From: Leptolyngbya sp. PCC 6406 | GTDB lineage: Bacteria; Cyanobacteriota; Cyanobacteriia; Phormidesmidales; Phormidesmidaceae | Assembly (NCBI RefSeq): GCF_000332095.2 | Contig: NZ_KI913949.1 | Location: 3,556,596 to 3,620,595, forward strand | Direction of reading: 5' to 3' | DNA length: 64,000 nt | In this document: positions 37,137-45,986 of the stretch, one piece after another | Layout: each line of letters begins with the position of its first letter | Position numbering within the stretch: the stretch's first letter is position 1 | Notes under the pieces: generated by a model | The model's input: the letters and a program-made list of their open reading frames with translations, nothing else | What the model was told of the DNA's origin: nothing | The model's database searches: none | Program-made: the position numbers and the translations under genes

Positions 37137-39524
37137 GTGACGAGCGTCTTCTCTAGGTTTCGAGGATTCTGGGCCGTACAACACCAGAAGACTGGGGGTT
37201 CAGATTCCCTGCATCAGAATTTTGCCCAAGCCGATGTGGCGGGGGCAGCCCTATCCCCTGAGGCCAAACCTCAAAAAGTACGATCGCCTCGCTATCGGCG
37301 ACCCCTGCACTATCGACCTTTGTTTTGGCTGGTACTCTTGGTGGGGGCCATGGGCACGGGGGGAGCCCATCGGGTCCATCGGGTCTGGCGATCTACGGAT
37401 GCCCAACTGCCAGATACGGCTAAGCTCCTCACCTATGAACGGGGTGGCACCATCACCATCAGAGCGGGGGATGGCAGGGTTTTACAGAAACTTGGTCCCG
37501 CTACCCGCGACAAGGTCGCCTACGATGACATTCCTCCGGATCTTCTGGAAGCTTTCATTGCGGCTGAGGATCGGCGGTTCTATGAGCATAGTGGTGTAGA
37601 CTTTCAGGCTATTGTCCGGGCTGGTTTGGCTAATGTGCGCCAGCAGGATGTGGTGGAAGGGGCCAGCACCATCACCCAGCAGGTGGCCCGCATTGTTTTT
37701 CTGGATCAAGACCGCAACTTTCAACGCAAGGTTCGGGAAGCCCTGATCGCGTTGAAAATTCAGCAGGACTACGACAAGTCGGTAGTGCTAGAGCGCTATC
37801 TGAATTTGGTCTATCTGGGGGCCGGGGCCTACGGGGTAGCTGATGCTGCCTGGATTTACTTTGGTAAAGCCGTAGATGAGTTGACCTTAGCGGAGTCCGC
37901 CATGATTGCGGGGATGGCCCCAGCTCCTAGTGTTTACTCTCCCCTTGTGGATCCGGTTGCTGCCCTGCGCCAGCGTAATTTGGTCATTGGTCGGATGCTA
38001 GAGACGGGGGTCATTACCCAGGCGGAAGCGGATACCGCCCGTGCCGCTGAATTGCTGACCACCCCCAAGGAACCGAGGTATCTCTACAGCGAGTTTCCCT
38101 ATTTCACCATCTACATTCAGAGACAACTGGCGGAACTCCTGCCCCCGGAGGTGATTGAAGCCGGGGGACTGGAAGTTGAAACCACGCTGAATATAGACTG
38201 GCAACGCAAGGCCCAGAGCACCATTGAGGAAACTGTCGAGGTCCAAGGGCAACGGCAGCGCTTTGGCCAGGGTTCTCTGGTGGCGGTGGATCCCCGCAAT
38301 GGCGAGATTAAGGCCATGGTGGGGGGCACTGATTTTAATGAGAGTCAGTTCAACCGAGCCACCCAGGCCCAGCGGCAGCCCGGATCTACCTTCAAAACGT
38401 TTGTTTATACCACTGCGATCGCGGCAGGGTTTGACCCCTCCAAGAGCTATGCCGACGCTAAGTTTGTGGTGGATGGCTATGAGCCCAAAAACTATGGCGG
38501 TAGCTATAGCGGCAATGTCTCCATTCAGCGGGCGCTAACTTCCTCTATTAACATCGTGGCGGTGAAGGTCTTAATTGACGTGGGCTTCGACCCCGTAATC
38601 GAGATGGCTCAGCGGATGGGTATTGAGTCCCCCCTCAATGCCACCTACTCCATGGCCCTGGGAGCCTCCGAGGTCAATCTGCTGGAAATTACCAGCGCCT
38701 ATGGCACCTTGGCCACGGCGGGTAAGCATGTCCAAGCCCATGGAATTCGGCGGATTGTAGACAGTGCTGGGAATGTCCTCTATAGCGTCGATGCGACGCC
38801 CCAACAGGCGGTGGATGCCGACACCGCCGCGATTATGACCTGGATGCTCCGAGGGGTGGTGGAAGGGGGCACCGGTGCAAGAGCTGCCATTGGCCGCCCA
38901 GTGGCGGGTAAGACGGGCACCTCTGAACGCAACCGCGATCTGTGGTTCATCGGCTACATCCCCCAATTGGTGGTGGGGGTTTGGCTAGGCAATGATGACA
39001 GTAGTCCCACCTATGGTGCCAGCAGCACCGCTGCTTACACTTGGAGACAGTTTGTTTCCCAACTGTTGGACGAGATTCCCGTTGAAGAATTCCCGCCCCT
39101 GCCCCAACTGGCGGGACGGCGGGGCAGCATTGAGGCGGAGCCCGTGAAGCCTGGTCGGGTGACAGCTAGTCCCAACAGTGACGAGAGTAGGGACGATCGC
39201 CCGGAGGGTGAATCCTCTGGGGTAGCCGAACAGGAGCCGACGCCTGCGAGTTCTGAGGAATCCGCCACACCTGCTGCCCCCAGCAGCGGCGGGGGCAGCG
39301 GTAGCCGTCCGGCCCCGAGTGGGGGATCCAGTGGCGGGGGGAGCTCTCCTCCGGCTCCGGCCCCCGCTCCGGCCCCGGCTCCGGCCCCGGCTCCGTCTCC
39401 AGAACCTGCCCCGGCTCCGGCCCCCGCTCCGGCCCCAGAACCTGCCCCAGCCCCGGCCCCAGCTCCGGCTCCCCCACCCACCCCTGCGCCCAGTGGCGGC
39501 AGCGGGGACTCGGCAGGGGAGTAG
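37137..39524 (+). CDS. Class A penicillin-binding protein (PBP1A-type)
   Basis: A bifunctional peptidoglycan synthase. The 795-residue product has one membrane anchor (about 60-80, LFWLVLLVGAMGTGGA). The glycosyltransferase domain shows AAEDRRFYEHSGVD and EGASTITQQVAR. The transpeptidase has SxxK as STFK, SxN as SSIN and KTGTS. The C-terminal 120 residues are low complexity: Ser/Gly-rich and then long Ala-Pro repeats encoded by repeated CCGGCTCCGGCC units, perhaps spanning the wall. I choose the GTG at 37137, which follows a GGGGG-rich ribosome-binding-like stretch; the TTG at 37092 has none. It follows chlG by 131 bp and precedes psb35. Confidence 0.88.
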   Translation: MTSVFSRFRGFWAVQHQKTGGSDSLHQNFAQADVAGAALSPEAKPQKVRSPRYRRPLHYRPLFWLVLLVGAMGTGGAHRVHRVWRSTDAQLPDTAKLLTYERGGTITIRAGDGRVLQKLGPATRDKVAYDDIPPDLLEAFIAAEDRRFYEHSGVDFQAIVRAGLANVRQQDVVEGASTITQQVARIVFLDQDRNFQRKVREALIALKIQQDYDKSVVLERYLNLVYLGAGAYGVADAAWIYFGKAVDELTLAESAMIAGMAPAPSVYSPLVDPVAALRQRNLVIGRMLETGVITQAEADTARAAELLTTPKEPRYLYSEFPYFTIYIQRQLAELLPPEVIEAGGLEVETTLNIDWQRKAQSTIEETVEVQGQRQRFGQGSLVAVDPRNGEIKAMVGGTDFNESQFNRATQAQRQPGSTFKTFVYTTAIAAGFDPSKSYADAKFVVDGYEPKNYGGSYSGNVSIQRALTSSINIVAVKVLIDVGFDPVIEMAQRMGIESPLNATYSMALGASEVNLLEITSAYGTLATAGKHVQAHGIRRIVDSAGNVLYSVDATPQQAVDADTAAIMTWMLRGVVEGGTGARAAIGRPVAGKTGTSERNRDLWFIGYIPQLVVGVWLGNDDSSPTYGASSTAAYTWRQFVSQLLDEIPVEEFPPLPQLAGRRGSIEAEPVKPGRVTASPNSDESRDDRPEGESSGVAEQEPTPASSEESATPAAPSSGGGSGSRPAPSGGSSGGGSSPPAPAPAPAPAPAPAPSPEPAPAPAPAPAPEPAPAPAPAPAPPPTPAPSGGSGDSAGE

Positions 39525-39571
39525 CCCCATCTCTTCTCTACAGAATACCCAGACGCACTAGCAAGGAAAAT

Positions 39572-39793
39572 ATGACGATGTCCCTAATCTGGATGACCGA
39601 GCTGGCTACCGCTGAGGCGGCCAGCTTTCCCTACTTCACCGCTGTCTATGTGGTGGGATTTGTTGCAGCAGTGGCCATTGGCTCTCTGGCTTGGTACAAC
39701 TCCAAACGACCCGCAGGTTGGGAAGACAAAGATCGCCCAGATTTTATTCCCAAGGTCGATTCACCAAAGGATGAGACGGAGACAGGCACCTAA
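39572..39793 (+). CDS. psb35: Probable photosystem II assembly protein Psb35
   Basis: The 73-residue protein has one membrane segment (about 20-40, YFTAVYVVGFVAAVAIGSLAW) followed by the conserved YNSKRPAGWEDKDRPDFIPK. This pattern matches the small cyanobacterial family named Psb35 (Ssl2148 in Synechocystis), reported to stabilise the CP47 module and high-light-inducible proteins during photosystem II assembly. I assign it from recalled sequence pattern, without a search. The ATG at 39572 has AAGGA upstream. It lies 47 bp after the penicillin-binding protein stop. Confidence 0.68.
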   Translation: MTMSLIWMTELATAEAASFPYFTAVYVVGFVAAVAIGSLAWYNSKRPAGWEDKDRPDFIPKVDSPKDETETGT

Positions 39794-39801
39794 TCGCAGG
39801 T

Positions 39802-42078
39802 TTATGCCGCGATCGCTAAAGCGGCCCAGGTTTCCATCTTGAGATGGAAGAAGCGATCGTCTTCGGGAGCGATCGTCGGTTTGCTCTCAGTTTGAGCATT
39901 CTCGCGCCCCGCGCTATCCAGATCTGCTAAAAGGGCTTGGGCGACGGCAAGGGGTTGGGACAAGGTGATCAGACGGTCTCCCTGCAATACGATGCCCTGC
40001 TGCCGCAGGGTATCCCAGGTGTGGTGAAAGGGGGTCATACTCAGGACTGCAAAGACTTCCAGGGTGCCCGCTGGATGCTTGAAAAGCCATCCCCCATCGC
40101 TCTCTGGAAAAACACGTTGATCATCGGGACCGATTTTGGCCGCTGTGACCAGGGTTTCTAAGGGTTCATCGGGTAGGGGCGGCTCGACCAAGGTGGGGCA
40201 GTAGAGAGAAAAACGCCCATGGCGATCAAAGGTGGCTAATAGGGCATAGACGGGACGACGGCTAAAGTTATGGAGCCGGAACCGCAGTCGTTGGACTGTC
40301 TCTGGCTCTGGGATATTGGCAATACCCGCTAGGGCAGCGGAGGGTTTACTCTGCCGCCGTTCCGACAGGCAGGCTGTGGCCGCTTGGGCCAGAATTTGCC
40401 GAGGTTTACCGACGGCTTCTAGGGTGAACTGGATGGGCAGGTTGGAGGATACCGGATTGTGGGTTAGACGCAGTAGTTTTGCCGCCAACAGACTTTGTAA
40501 CTGATGGTTCAAACGCCCTACAGCAGTTTTGACCGCCTCTTCCTGGTCTGTGGTGGTGCCTGGAATCAGGGTGCGATCGGGGGCAAACAACCCATAACCG
40601 TTTTGGCTGATCTCCCCGGCTGCTGGAGCCGATTTCATGGGGGTAACGTTTTGGTCTGTGGGAACTGCTGCGGTCAGGGTGGGTGCGGTCTGGAGCTGAA
40701 CTCGGCCAAAGAGACAATCGGCCATTTGCTCTCCCGCGATCGCAGTTGCCACATAGGGAATGCTCGCCAAGGCGCTGGTGGCATCTACCCGTTCAATTCG
40801 CGCCAAGTCTCCATCCAGGGCCACCGTCAGAGAGAGATTACGGGGCAAGAGCCGCACCGCCTCCACGACCCCCATACCCATGGCGGGGGCGGGGGGCGTC
40901 ACGATCTGCACGGTCGCCGTGAGCCCTTGACGCGACTGTACCACCACGGTTTCAGGGGAAGTAGGGAGGGTGGATTGGGGGGTAACAGGGCGTAAGCGGG
41001 TGCCTGCTTCGCAGTGGGCCAGAATTGCAGGCTCTAGCCCCCCCAGCCAAACTGTAGCCGTCTTGCCCTCCTTCCCCAGGGACTGAATGGCTCCCACAAC
41101 TGGAGTCATGCGATCGCTGCCCCCACCATAGAAACCCAGAGATACATTAGGACTTGCCCCTCCCTCTATCTGGGCTGTGGTCCCGGTTTTAAGCCAGCGG
41201 GTCATGGCTTGGCGGATACCTTGCCACACCTCCTGGGGGAAACGCCCCGATCGCGACACCCACAGTTGCTGGGTCAGGGCGTAGGTCAACAACCCAGCGC
41301 TAAAGCCGGACCAATCACTCTCTAGTGCCACCCGGTCTGGCCCACTCGCCCGTAACACCAAACCGGGCCAAGAAGGATGGGCCAAGACCTCTGGCTTCAT
41401 GTCCGCCTCTGGCTGTCTCTGGGGCAACTCTCCAGTGGGGACCACAGGGCGCGATCGCACCCGCAAATTACCCTGGAGCCATCCCAGGGGCTCCGCTCGA
41501 CTGGCATCAATTACCGTTGTAATTTGGGCACTGGAAATTTGATGCAGGCGGGCCGCCAGCCCCGCTTCAAACAAATCCTGAATCTCCGGACGATTGGCCT
41601 GGGGCAAATGACTGTCCACCGCCACCAGCGTGGGGATCGCCTGCTGGGGGCGATCGCTGAGGTAGACTTGGCCCCCCAACCCACTGAAGTGGAACACCAC
41701 CAGATCCCCTGGCTGAGCCTGGGCCACCAGATGGTCCTCCAGCGCCTGCAAAATACCCTGGCGTGTAGCCTGACCGTCCACCAGAGTCACCACATCCTCC
41801 GGCAAAAATCCAAACCGCTGGATCAACAGCGATCGCTGGAGCATCACATCCGTAGTGCACCCCCGCAGAGGAGCCCCCCGTCCGGCTCCGCCATCCCCCT
41901 GCCACACCGTCTCAGGGTAGTTATCAATGCCAACTAAGAGCGCCAAACGACGCCCAGCCGACTGAGCCAAGGCCCGTTGATAGGCCCCCGCCCAGCCGGT
42001 CAAACTGCTATCGGCTAATCCCAGTGCGGCTAGGACCAGCCCTAGCCGTTGCCCAAATGCTCGTCGTCCCAGCGCCAC
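39802..42078 (-). CDS. Caspase-fold (orthocaspase-like) protein with lost catalytic dyad
   Basis: The 758-residue protein has a signal-like N-terminus (RRAFGQRLGLVLAALGL, to about residue 40) and then a caspase p20-like fold: RLALLVGIDNYP (about 44-55), LRGCTTDVMLQRSLLIQRFGF and DLVVFHFSGLGGQVYLSD. In active caspases and metacaspases the His lies in the HG of a (H/Y)SGHG motif and the Cys in DxCxSG. Here the positions read HFSGLG and IDASRAE, so both catalytic residues are replaced (His by Leu, Cys by Ser). The 500-residue C-terminal part is beta-rich and unassigned. It is probably an inactive, exported pseudocaspase with a structural role. Confidence 0.78.
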   Translation of the reverse strand: MALGRRAFGQRLGLVLAALGLADSSLTGWAGAYQRALAQSAGRRLALLVGIDNYPETVWQGDGGAGRGAPLRGCTTDVMLQRSLLIQRFGFLPEDVVTLVDGQATRQGILQALEDHLVAQAQPGDLVVFHFSGLGGQVYLSDRPQQAIPTLVAVDSHLPQANRPEIQDLFEAGLAARLHQISSAQITTVIDASRAEPLGWLQGNLRVRSRPVVPTGELPQRQPEADMKPEVLAHPSWPGLVLRASGPDRVALESDWSGFSAGLLTYALTQQLWVSRSGRFPQEVWQGIRQAMTRWLKTGTTAQIEGGASPNVSLGFYGGGSDRMTPVVGAIQSLGKEGKTATVWLGGLEPAILAHCEAGTRLRPVTPQSTLPTSPETVVVQSRQGLTATVQIVTPPAPAMGMGVVEAVRLLPRNLSLTVALDGDLARIERVDATSALASIPYVATAIAGEQMADCLFGRVQLQTAPTLTAAVPTDQNVTPMKSAPAAGEISQNGYGLFAPDRTLIPGTTTDQEEAVKTAVGRLNHQLQSLLAAKLLRLTHNPVSSNLPIQFTLEAVGKPRQILAQAATACLSERRQSKPSAALAGIANIPEPETVQRLRFRLHNFSRRPVYALLATFDRHGRFSLYCPTLVEPPLPDEPLETLVTAAKIGPDDQRVFPESDGGWLFKHPAGTLEVFAVLSMTPFHHTWDTLRQQGIVLQGDRLITLSQPLAVAQALLADLDSAGRENAQTESKPTIAPEDDRFFHLKMETWAALAIAA

Positions 42079-42186
42079 AATGCTGCTGTTTCACTCCTAG
42101 CGGTCGTTTCAACTATCAGGCCCAGAGCAGACGACCGTGCCATGGAGATTGGGGGTAGTACCAAACCAAGCCCCATGAAGAGGAAT

Positions 42187-43365
42187 CTAGACGCCCTGGG
42201 GAGCCCGCATTGCCCGAGCCAGTTCCGTGGCCACCTCAGGTCGAGAAAACTCTGGTGGGGGCAATTCTCCCCGGCGCAGCATCTCCCGAACCTTGGTCCC
42301 AGAAAGGTGTACCCGCTCCTCTGGGGTACTGGGGCTGGTTTTGGTTGTTGCCATTGTCCCCGTGCGCTTGCAATAAAAAGCATGCTCAAACTTGAGGGGA
42401 GTAATGCCCAACTCACCGGGCTCAAACTCGTCAAAAATGTATTGGGCGTCGTAGGTTCCGTAGTAGTCCCCTACCCCGGCATGGTCGCGGCCCACAATAA
42501 AGTGGGTACAGCCGTAGTTCTTGCGAACGATAGCATGAAAAATGGCCTCTCTAGGACCAGCGTACCGCATGGCTGAGGGATTAATGGCCAGAATTACCCG
42601 ATCTTGAGGGAAGTAGCGATCCACCATGATTTCGTAACACCGCATCCGCACATCAGCGGGAATGTCATCGGATTTGGTGGCCCCCACAAGGGGATGGAGA
42701 AAGAGGCCATCCACGATTTCCAAGGCGCACTTTTGGATGTACTCGTGGGCGCGGTGAATGGGATTGCGGGTTTGAAAACCCACCACAGTTGTCCATCCTT
42801 TGGCCGCAAATTGTGCCCGCGAAACCGCCGGATCAATCTGGTAGGTAGGAAATAGGGGATGGGGATCTCGCTGGAGTAGCCACACAGGGCCAGCTAAGTT
42901 GATCGGTCCCTGGTCGTACACCACCTTGACTCCAGGGTGCTTCTCCTCATCCGTGCGGTAGACGTGGGTGGCTTCCTTGACCTTGTCGTAGGTGTACTTT
43001 TGGGTCAGCTCTAAGACTCCCACAAAGCGGCCACTACTATCATCTAGGCGCACCAGGGTGCCTTCCTCTAGGGGGGCGGCAATGGCCTCATCCACAGACA
43101 GGGTGACGGGCACCGACCAGGGCAAACCGTTGGCAAGACGCATATCCGTCACGACGGTCTCGTAGTCCGCTTGGGCCATAAATCCGGTCAGGGGGCTAAA
43201 GCCACCGATGGCGATCATCACCAAGTCAGAAAAGGCACGATCGTCTAAGGGCACTACGGGCAAGTGATCTGCCTTGGCAAGAAACTCTTGACGCTGCTCT
43301 GGGGACACGATGCGATTGATCAGGGTGCCGCCGTGGGGGGCATTGTCACCAATGGAATGACTCAA
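42187..43365 (-). CDS. sat: Sulfate adenylyltransferase
   Basis: Sat (ATP sulfurylase) activates sulfate to APS, the first step of sulfate assimilation. The 392-residue protein has the nucleotide-binding [12 protein letters not shown] (about 198-209), [12 protein letters not shown] (about 296-307) and the C-terminal [26 protein letters not shown]. All are diagnostic for the dissimilatory-like Sat group used by cyanobacteria. There is no kinase domain. It is followed leftward by the caspase-fold gene after a 108-bp gap. The start is an ATG at 43365. Confidence 0.96.
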   Translation of the reverse strand: MSHSIGDNAPHGGTLINRIVSPEQRQEFLAKADHLPVVPLDDRAFSDLVMIAIGGFSPLTGFMAQADYETVVTDMRLANGLPWSVPVTLSVDEAIAAPLEEGTLVRLDDSSGRFVGVLELTQKYTYDKVKEATHVYRTDEEKHPGVKVVYDQGPINLAGPVWLLQRDPHPLFPTYQIDPAVSRAQFAAKGWTTVVGFQTRNPIHRAHEYIQKCALEIVDGLFLHPLVGATKSDDIPADVRMRCYEIMVDRYFPQDRVILAINPSAMRYAGPREAIFHAIVRKNYGCTHFIVGRDHAGVGDYYGTYDAQYIFDEFEPGELGITPLKFEHAFYCKRTGTMATTKTSPSTPEERVHLSGTKVREMLRRGELPPPEFSRPEVATELARAMRAPQGV

Positions 43366-43916
43366 GATATCGTCCTCTGTGTCTACTGCTTATTGACTAC
43401 TTTTAATCCACTGAAATCTATTGAACACCAATGAGTTATCCGTGGGGGAGATTTAATACTCACTGGAGGGGGTGGGGGAGTGATGGGGTGGGGGAGTGAT
43501 GGAGTGATGGGGTGGGGGTTGTAGGGTGCATAGCGCTAAGGCGTGGCTTCGCCCACGCGAAGCAATGCACCGTCTTCGTTGCCGGGTGACCCCTGATGGG
43601 GTGTGTTGGCGAAGCCTGCCCAAAGGGCTTGGGTAATGGGGTGTTGGGGTGGATGGGTAGGGGCGCGGTTTCCGCGCCCAATGCAGAGGGTGACAGGTGT
43701 GAACGGTAGGGGCGGGTTTGGTTCGCATTTGGCGGACTGTTCAGAACTGTTTCTGGTGCCCTGGCTCTGCATCCCCTGTGTTCTGTAGGGGCAATCCCTT
43801 GTGGTTGCCCGGTGAGCGGGTGACCGATATTGGGCGGGTAGTGGGGTGTTATTTAGATGGATCTTGGCTCTTCCCGCAGGGTGGGCCTACGGAGATGACT
43901 GTTGAGGTGGAAGCTT
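43366..43916. repeat. Intergenic region built of dispersed repeats
   Basis: This 551-bp gap contains G-rich degenerate repeats (units of GTGGGGGAGTGATGG, 43468-43520) and the inverted repeat GGGGCGCGGTTTCCGCGCCC (43660-43680). It also holds CTGGTGCCCTGGCTCTGC (43755-43772), which also occurs at 50300-50318 and, reversed, at 7820-7840. Several reading frames cross it on both strands but are translated repeats. It probably includes the sat promoter at its left end. Confidence 0.7.
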
Positions 43917-44522
43917 CTAAACCGAGGCAAAAAACTCCTTGGACTTCACCGGGTCGGGGTTCATGGTCTTTTCCCCTGGTTGCCAGCCCACAGGGCACAC
44001 CTCATCGGGGTAAGCCTGGACATGTTGGATCGCCTGCAACACCCGCAGCGTCTCATCCACACTGCGTCCGAAGGAAAGATTGTTGATGGTGGCATGTTGA
44101 ACCACCCCTTCCTTATCGATGATGAAAAGGCCGCGCAGGGCAACACCTGCATCGGGATCCAAAACGTTATAGGCGGTACTGATTTCCTTCTTGATATCAG
44201 ACACGAGGGGATAGTTCAGATCACCAACTCCTCCGAGTGTCCGTTCTGTCTGAATCCAAGCCAGGTGGGAAAATTCACTGTCTACTGAGATACCTAAGAC
44301 CTCGGCATTGAGGTCTTTGAACTCACTGTAGCGATCGCTGAAGGCGGCGATTTCTGTGGGACAGACAAAGGTGAAATCCAGAGGATAGAAAAACAGGACG
44401 ACGTATTTACTGCGAAAATCGGATAACTTGAGGGTTTTGAACTGTTGATCGACCACTGCCGTCGCGGTGAAGTCGGGAGCGGCTTGGCCCACTCGCAAAC
44501 AGCCTTCTGCCGGACTGGTCAT
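43917..44522 (-). CDS. 2-Cys peroxiredoxin
   Basis: This thiol peroxidase reduces hydrogen and alkyl peroxides and is recycled by thioredoxin or NTRC. From the ATG at 44522 it has 201 residues. The peroxidatic cysteine is in [14 protein letters not shown] (about Cys56) and the resolving one in [11 protein letters not shown] (about Cys178). The GGVG-type loop and the C-terminal helix ending KEFFASV mark the sensitive, typical 2-Cys type of plastids and cyanobacteria. AGGAG lies 10 bp before this ATG; the upstream frame to 44591 lacks support. Confidence 0.95.
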   Translation of the reverse strand: MTSPAEGCLRVGQAAPDFTATAVVDQQFKTLKLSDFRSKYVVLFFYPLDFTFVCPTEIAAFSDRYSEFKDLNAEVLGISVDSEFSHLAWIQTERTLGGVGDLNYPLVSDIKKEISTAYNVLDPDAGVALRGLFIIDKEGVVQHATINNLSFGRSVDETLRVLQAIQHVQAYPDEVCPVGWQPGEKTMNPDPVKSKEFFASV

Positions 44523-44877
44523 AATACACATTCTCCTAAAACCGTATTGATGCAACGCAACCGAATGGACTGACCAGAAGACACCCTGCATGACGGAGCT
44601 TGAGTCGTAGTCCTGGATGCCCTTAGGTCCACCACCGCTACAGGTCTTTTTGACTATATCACCACAGCCATTCTGCCTGTTTTTCGGGCTCTCCCTGCCC
44701 CTAGAACAAGGGATTGGGGGGTTCCAATCGTTGCCAAATCGTCGCTAGGATGGAGGGCAAGATGGCAGTTGTCGTTCACGATAGCAGTCGCTAGTCCGGG
44801 GGGCACTGAGCATCAGAAAGGTGCTCGGTATCTGGAGCAAATTAGCCCAAGCGATTATTCACAAGGGAACTTAACTC
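44523..44877. other. Divergent intergenic region, no feature recognised
   Basis: These 355 bp separate the leftward peroxiredoxin gene from the rightward TPR gene and must carry both promoters. I see no repeat, RNA or operator that I can support. Confidence 0.4.
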
Positions 44878-45744
44878 TTGAACAACCCCGCTCTAGGGTC
44901 AATTAGGGGCCAAGGGAATTCCCTGTGCACCGATCGGGTTCAGGGGGGACGCCCACAACGGCAGGGACCATCGGTCGGTGGGTATGTCGGTAGGTATGTC
45001 GGTGGGTATAGTTGTGTCTTGCTGGGGGTGATCACCCTACTGGGGGTGGGGGGCTGTGACCAGGGGGCTACCTCCCTACAGGGGATGGAATTCCCTCAAC
45101 TGGCAACCCTGGGGCAGCCTGCTTTCTTGCAGAATCCTGCCGCTGCCGCCGCCTATCGTCAGCGAGGACTCCAACTCCGGCAAGGAGGGGAGATGACGGA
45201 TGCGATCGCAACTCTGAAAACAGCCGTGGCCCTGGATCCCAATCACATCCCTGGGCAAGTGCTTCTGGGCTGGACCCAACACCTAGCGGGTCAGCGACCT
45301 CAGGCCATTGCCACCCTGCAACGGGCTCTGACCCAACAGCCAGAGGATATTCCCGCCCTCAATGCTCTGGGCATCGTGTACTTGGTGGAAGGGGATTTGG
45401 CTGCCGCGATCGCAACCCACACCCAGGCGAAGACCCTGAAGCCAGACAATGAAATTGCCCATTACAACCTGAGTCTGGCCTATCAGCGCTGGCCAGACCT
45501 GCCCCAGGCCATTGCCCATGCTCAGCAAGCCACGGAACTAGAACCCTATAACCCCCATCCCTGGGTAGCGCTAGCCCTGGCCCATTGGAGTGCAGGTGAT
45601 AGGGCTGCGGCCCAAACCGCCTACGGTACAGCCCTGGCCCTAGATGGGCGCTACCGAGATCGCGCCCACCTAGACCACCTCAGCCGCGCCGGGTTTAGTC
45701 CCGAACAAATCACCACCGTAACGGCCCTGTGGCAAGCCCGATAG
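44878..45744 (+). CDS. TPR-repeat lipoprotein
   Basis: The 288-residue product has a hydrophobic segment ending in a lipobox LLGVGGC with Cys60, so it is probably a membrane-anchored lipoprotein. At least four tetratricopeptide repeats follow: AAAYRQRGLQLRQGGEMTDA, PGQVLLGWTQHLAGQRPQAI, IPALNALGIVYLVEGDLAAAI and EIAHYNLSLAYQRWPDLPQAI, then a fifth degenerate one. TPRs mediate protein contacts; the partner is unknown. The TTG at 44878 follows AAGGG at 10 bp and gives an unusually long n-region containing a short GGTATGTCGGT tandem repeat, so the true start is uncertain. Confidence 0.75.
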   Translation: MNNPALGSIRGQGNSLCTDRVQGGRPQRQGPSVGGYVGRYVGGYSCVLLGVITLLGVGGCDQGATSLQGMEFPQLATLGQPAFLQNPAAAAAYRQRGLQLRQGGEMTDAIATLKTAVALDPNHIPGQVLLGWTQHLAGQRPQAIATLQRALTQQPEDIPALNALGIVYLVEGDLAAAIATHTQAKTLKPDNEIAHYNLSLAYQRWPDLPQAIAHAQQATELEPYNPHPWVALALAHWSAGDRAAAQTAYGTALALDGRYRDRAHLDHLSRAGFSPEQITTVTALWQAR

Positions 45745-45986
45745 GAGCATGCCATCCACCACAATTTCCCCGTAATCTCAAAGAAAACCTGAGGGTGTCT
45801 AGGAGAGACAAATAAAGTTGACTACTCTAAACACAGCTTGTGGCCCTAGGGCGCTGGAATTGGGCAAGGTAATTACCCCAATGGAGCTAACATCCAATTG
45901 GGCAATCCCATTGGACTAGCCGATTCCCCCGCAGCGTATCCAGGCGTGAGCGATCCTTCCCCGTCCTCAACCCCCTAAACAGACCT

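Noticed and set aside
37170-37220. tRNA-like T-arm (GGGGGTTCAGATTCCC)
   Set aside because: No acceptor, D or anticodon arm can be formed around it, and it lies in the penicillin-binding protein coding region.
39035-39481. Long antisense frame of Gly-Ala repeats opposite the penicillin-binding protein tail
   Set aside because: It mirrors the Ala-Pro-coding repeat; such frames arise automatically from GC-rich repeats.
43453-43788. Several frames on both strands between sat and peroxiredoxin
   Set aside because: All are translations of dispersed repeats (HSITPPPHH-type peptides).
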